Assembly: GCA_905235825.1 (NCBI GenBank)
Contig: CAJONH010000054.1
Coordinates: 1-5,640, forward strand
Length of the DNA stretch: 5,640 nucleotides
Direction of reading: 5' to 3'
Origin: Candidatus Gastranaerophilales bacterium
GTDB taxonomy: Bacteria; Cyanobacteriota; Vampirovibrionia; Gastranaerophilales; Gastranaerophilaceae
Positions within the stretch are counted from its first letter, which is position 1, and every line of letters begins with the position of its first letter. The position numbers were made by a program, and so were the translations under genes. The notes beneath the pieces are model-generated. The model was not told where the DNA came from, did no database searches, and saw only the letters and a list, made by a program, of their open reading frames with translations. Shown here in pieces: positions 4,323 to 5,640 of the stretch.

Positions 4323-5640
4323 ATGAGAAGCGATGAAATTAAACAAGGACTTCAAAGAACACCTCATAGAGCACTTTTATACGCAACAGGTGTCAGTGAA
4401 AAGCAAATTAATTCACGATTTATCGGTATAGCAAGCAGTTTTACCGATTTGGTTCCCGGACATTGCGGAATGCGTGAACTTGAACGTCAGATTGAAAAAG
4501 GTATACATTCCGGCGGGGGGCAGGCATTTATTTTCGGAGTTCCTGCCATTTGTGACGGTATTGCTATGGGACACAGCGGTATGAATTATTCCCTGCCTTC
4601 CCGTGATTTAATTGCCGATTGCGTTGAATCCGTTGCAATGGCTCATAAACTTGACGGACTTGTGCTTCTCACCAATTGTGACAAAGTTACTCCGGGTATG
4701 CTTATTGCTGCCGCAAGACTTGATATTCCTTGCATTGTTGTTACGGTTGGCCCGATGTCTGACGGTAAATGCCAAAATGCAACACTTACAATGATAAAAG
4801 GTACATTTGAAGCAATAGGCAAATTTACTAACGGTGAAATAGATGAGAAAAAATTAAAACAAATGGAAATTACTTCCTGTCCTACAGCAGGTGCCTGTCA
4901 GGGACTATACACAGCAAATACAATGGCTTGCCTGACAGAAGTTATGGGGATGAGTCTTCCCGGATGTGCTACATCTCCTGCCGTCAGTGCAAAAACAAAA
5001 AGAATTGCTTTTGATTCGGGTGTTATAATTAATGAATTAATAGAAAAAGATATAAGACCTTCTTCTATCATAACAAGAGAATCAATAAGGAACGCAATTA
5101 TCGCCGATTTAGCTTTAGGCGGTTCAACTAATTCAATACTTCACCTGCTTGCCATAGCAAATGAAGCAGGTGCTGATATCACACTTAAAGACTTTGAAGA
5201 ATTAAGTTTTAAAGTTCCGCAAATAATTAAATTGGATCCTTCTGCCGCAAAAACAATGACAGATTTGGATAATGCCGGAGGTATTCCTGCCGTCATTAAA
5301 ACAATCTATGGTGCTGTACCTGAAATGAAAGATACAATCGGTGTTTCAGGCTTAAAACTTTCCGAAATCGCTGCTTCCGATATTTGGTGTGATAATGAAG
5401 TAATTCGCCCAATTTCTGACCCTATTACTTCGAACCCCGGCTTGGCTGTTCTTCATGGAAATTTAGCACCTGACGGTGCTGTTGTTAAAATTTCGGGTGT
5501 TGAAAAAGAATGTCTTGAATTTACGGGAAAAGCTAAAACTTATGATAGTGAAGAAGATGCTATGCAGGCTATTATGGAGGATAAAGTTAAGGCAGGCGAT
5601 GTAGTTGTTATTCGTTACGAAGGACCAAAAGGCGGACCGG
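4323..5640 (+). CDS. ilvD: Dihydroxy-acid dehydratase (3' end outside window)
   Basis: IlvD dehydrates 2,3-dihydroxy-isovalerate and 2,3-dihydroxy-3-methylvalerate to the 2-keto acid precursors of valine, leucine and isoleucine. The first 439 codons are present with no stop; the family runs to about 550-615 residues, so roughly a fifth is missing. The N-terminus MRSDEIKQGL and compact spacing suit the short archaeal/clostridial-type class rather than the longer E. coli form. Motifs in order: CDGIAMGH at 77-84 and NCDK at 118-121, giving the likely Mg ligands Asp78, Asp120 and Lys121; CPTAGAC at 186-192; TANTM at 197-201; LALGGSTN at 263-270; GNLAPDG at 379-385; VVIRYEGPKGGP at 428-439. Cys119 and Cys192 are the usual iron-sulfur ligands. 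Cys48 in PGHCGMRE is unusual, since E. coli-type members read PGHxHL there. The related Edd is less likely given the C-terminal motifs. It has its own promoter and is probably transcribed separately from radA. Confidence 0.96.
   Translation, partial: MRSDEIKQGLQRTPHRALLYATGVSEKQINSRFIGIASSFTDLVPGHCGMRELERQIEKGIHSGGGQAFIFGVPAICDGIAMGHSGMNYSLPSRDLIADCVESVAMAHKLDGLVLLTNCDKVTPGMLIAAARLDIPCIVVTVGPMSDGKCQNATLTMIKGTFEAIGKFTNGEIDEKKLKQMEITSCPTAGACQGLYTANTMACLTEVMGMSLPGCATSPAVSAKTKRIAFDSGVIINELIEKDIRPSSIITRESIRNAIIADLALGGSTNSILHLLAIANEAGADITLKDFEELSFKVPQIIKLDPSAAKTMTDLDNAGGIPAVIKTIYGAVPEMKDTIGVSGLKLSEIAASDIWCDNEVIRPISDPITSNPGLAVLHGNLAPDGAVVKISGVEKECLEFTGKAKTYDSEEDAMQAIMEDKVKAGDVVVIRYEGPKGGP

Noticed and set aside
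4612..4794. Plus-strand 60-codon open frame inside ilvD
   Set aside because: It is out of frame within the conserved CDK-containing part of ilvD and is a shadow.
1..5640. CRISPR array, mobile element, phage or defence system
   Set aside because: I saw no spaced direct repeats, transposase, integrase or known defence domain; the genes are housekeeping or uncharacterised single-copy types.

Overview
This AT-rich window (roughly one third G+C by eye) carries four genes on the + strand and one cut by the window end, packed with short gaps. It looks like an ordinary bacterial housekeeping segment with two poorly characterised proteins in it. The low G+C, standard genetic code, good Shine-Dalgarno sites before the first and last genes, and one Asn/Gln-rich hypothetical protein would fit a gut-type bacterium such as Gastranaerophilales/Melainabacteria or a low-GC Firmicute. 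That placement is inference from style; there is no rRNA or phylogenetic marker to settle it.

Region 1 (1-124) is an intergenic control region. It holds two back-to-back sigma70-type promoters, each TTGAAA-17 bp-(TATAAT or TAAAAT). Their -35 boxes form the two arms of an inverted repeat at 61-80. The rightward promoter drives the first operon. The leftward one should drive a gene on the minus strand, of which at most the first codons (1-20) lie in the window.

Region 2 (125-1728) is a two-gene operon joined by a one-base stop/start overlap (TAATG). It encodes a CooC/MinD-type P-loop ATPase with a Cys-x-Cys metal motif, and FolD, the methylene-tetrahydrofolate dehydrogenase/cyclohydrolase. CooC-type ATPases usually serve nickel insertion into CO dehydrogenase, and FolD supplies one-carbon folates, but no CO dehydrogenase gene is visible here.

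Region 3 (1729-4210) begins with an 84-bp gap holding weak, overlapping promoter-like and hairpin signals. A 344-residue protein of unknown function follows, with an Asn/Gln-rich N-terminus and a C-terminal half that may resemble the flagellar hook-length protein FliK. It overlaps the start of radA by 8 bases. RadA is the DnaB-like recombination and repair ATPase.

Region 4 (4211-5640) has a 112-bp gap with a strong promoter (TTGAAA-17-TATACT) and an AAGGAG site, then the first 439 codons of ilvD, the iron-sulfur dihydroxy-acid dehydratase of branched-chain amino acid synthesis. It runs off the right edge.

No stretch of more than 300 bases lacks a gene. I found no tRNA, rRNA, CRISPR array, insertion sequence or phage gene. 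I do not see proof of a new multi-gene system. The best leads are the CooC-like/FolD pair with its shared divergent promoter, and the FliK-like protein coupled to radA.
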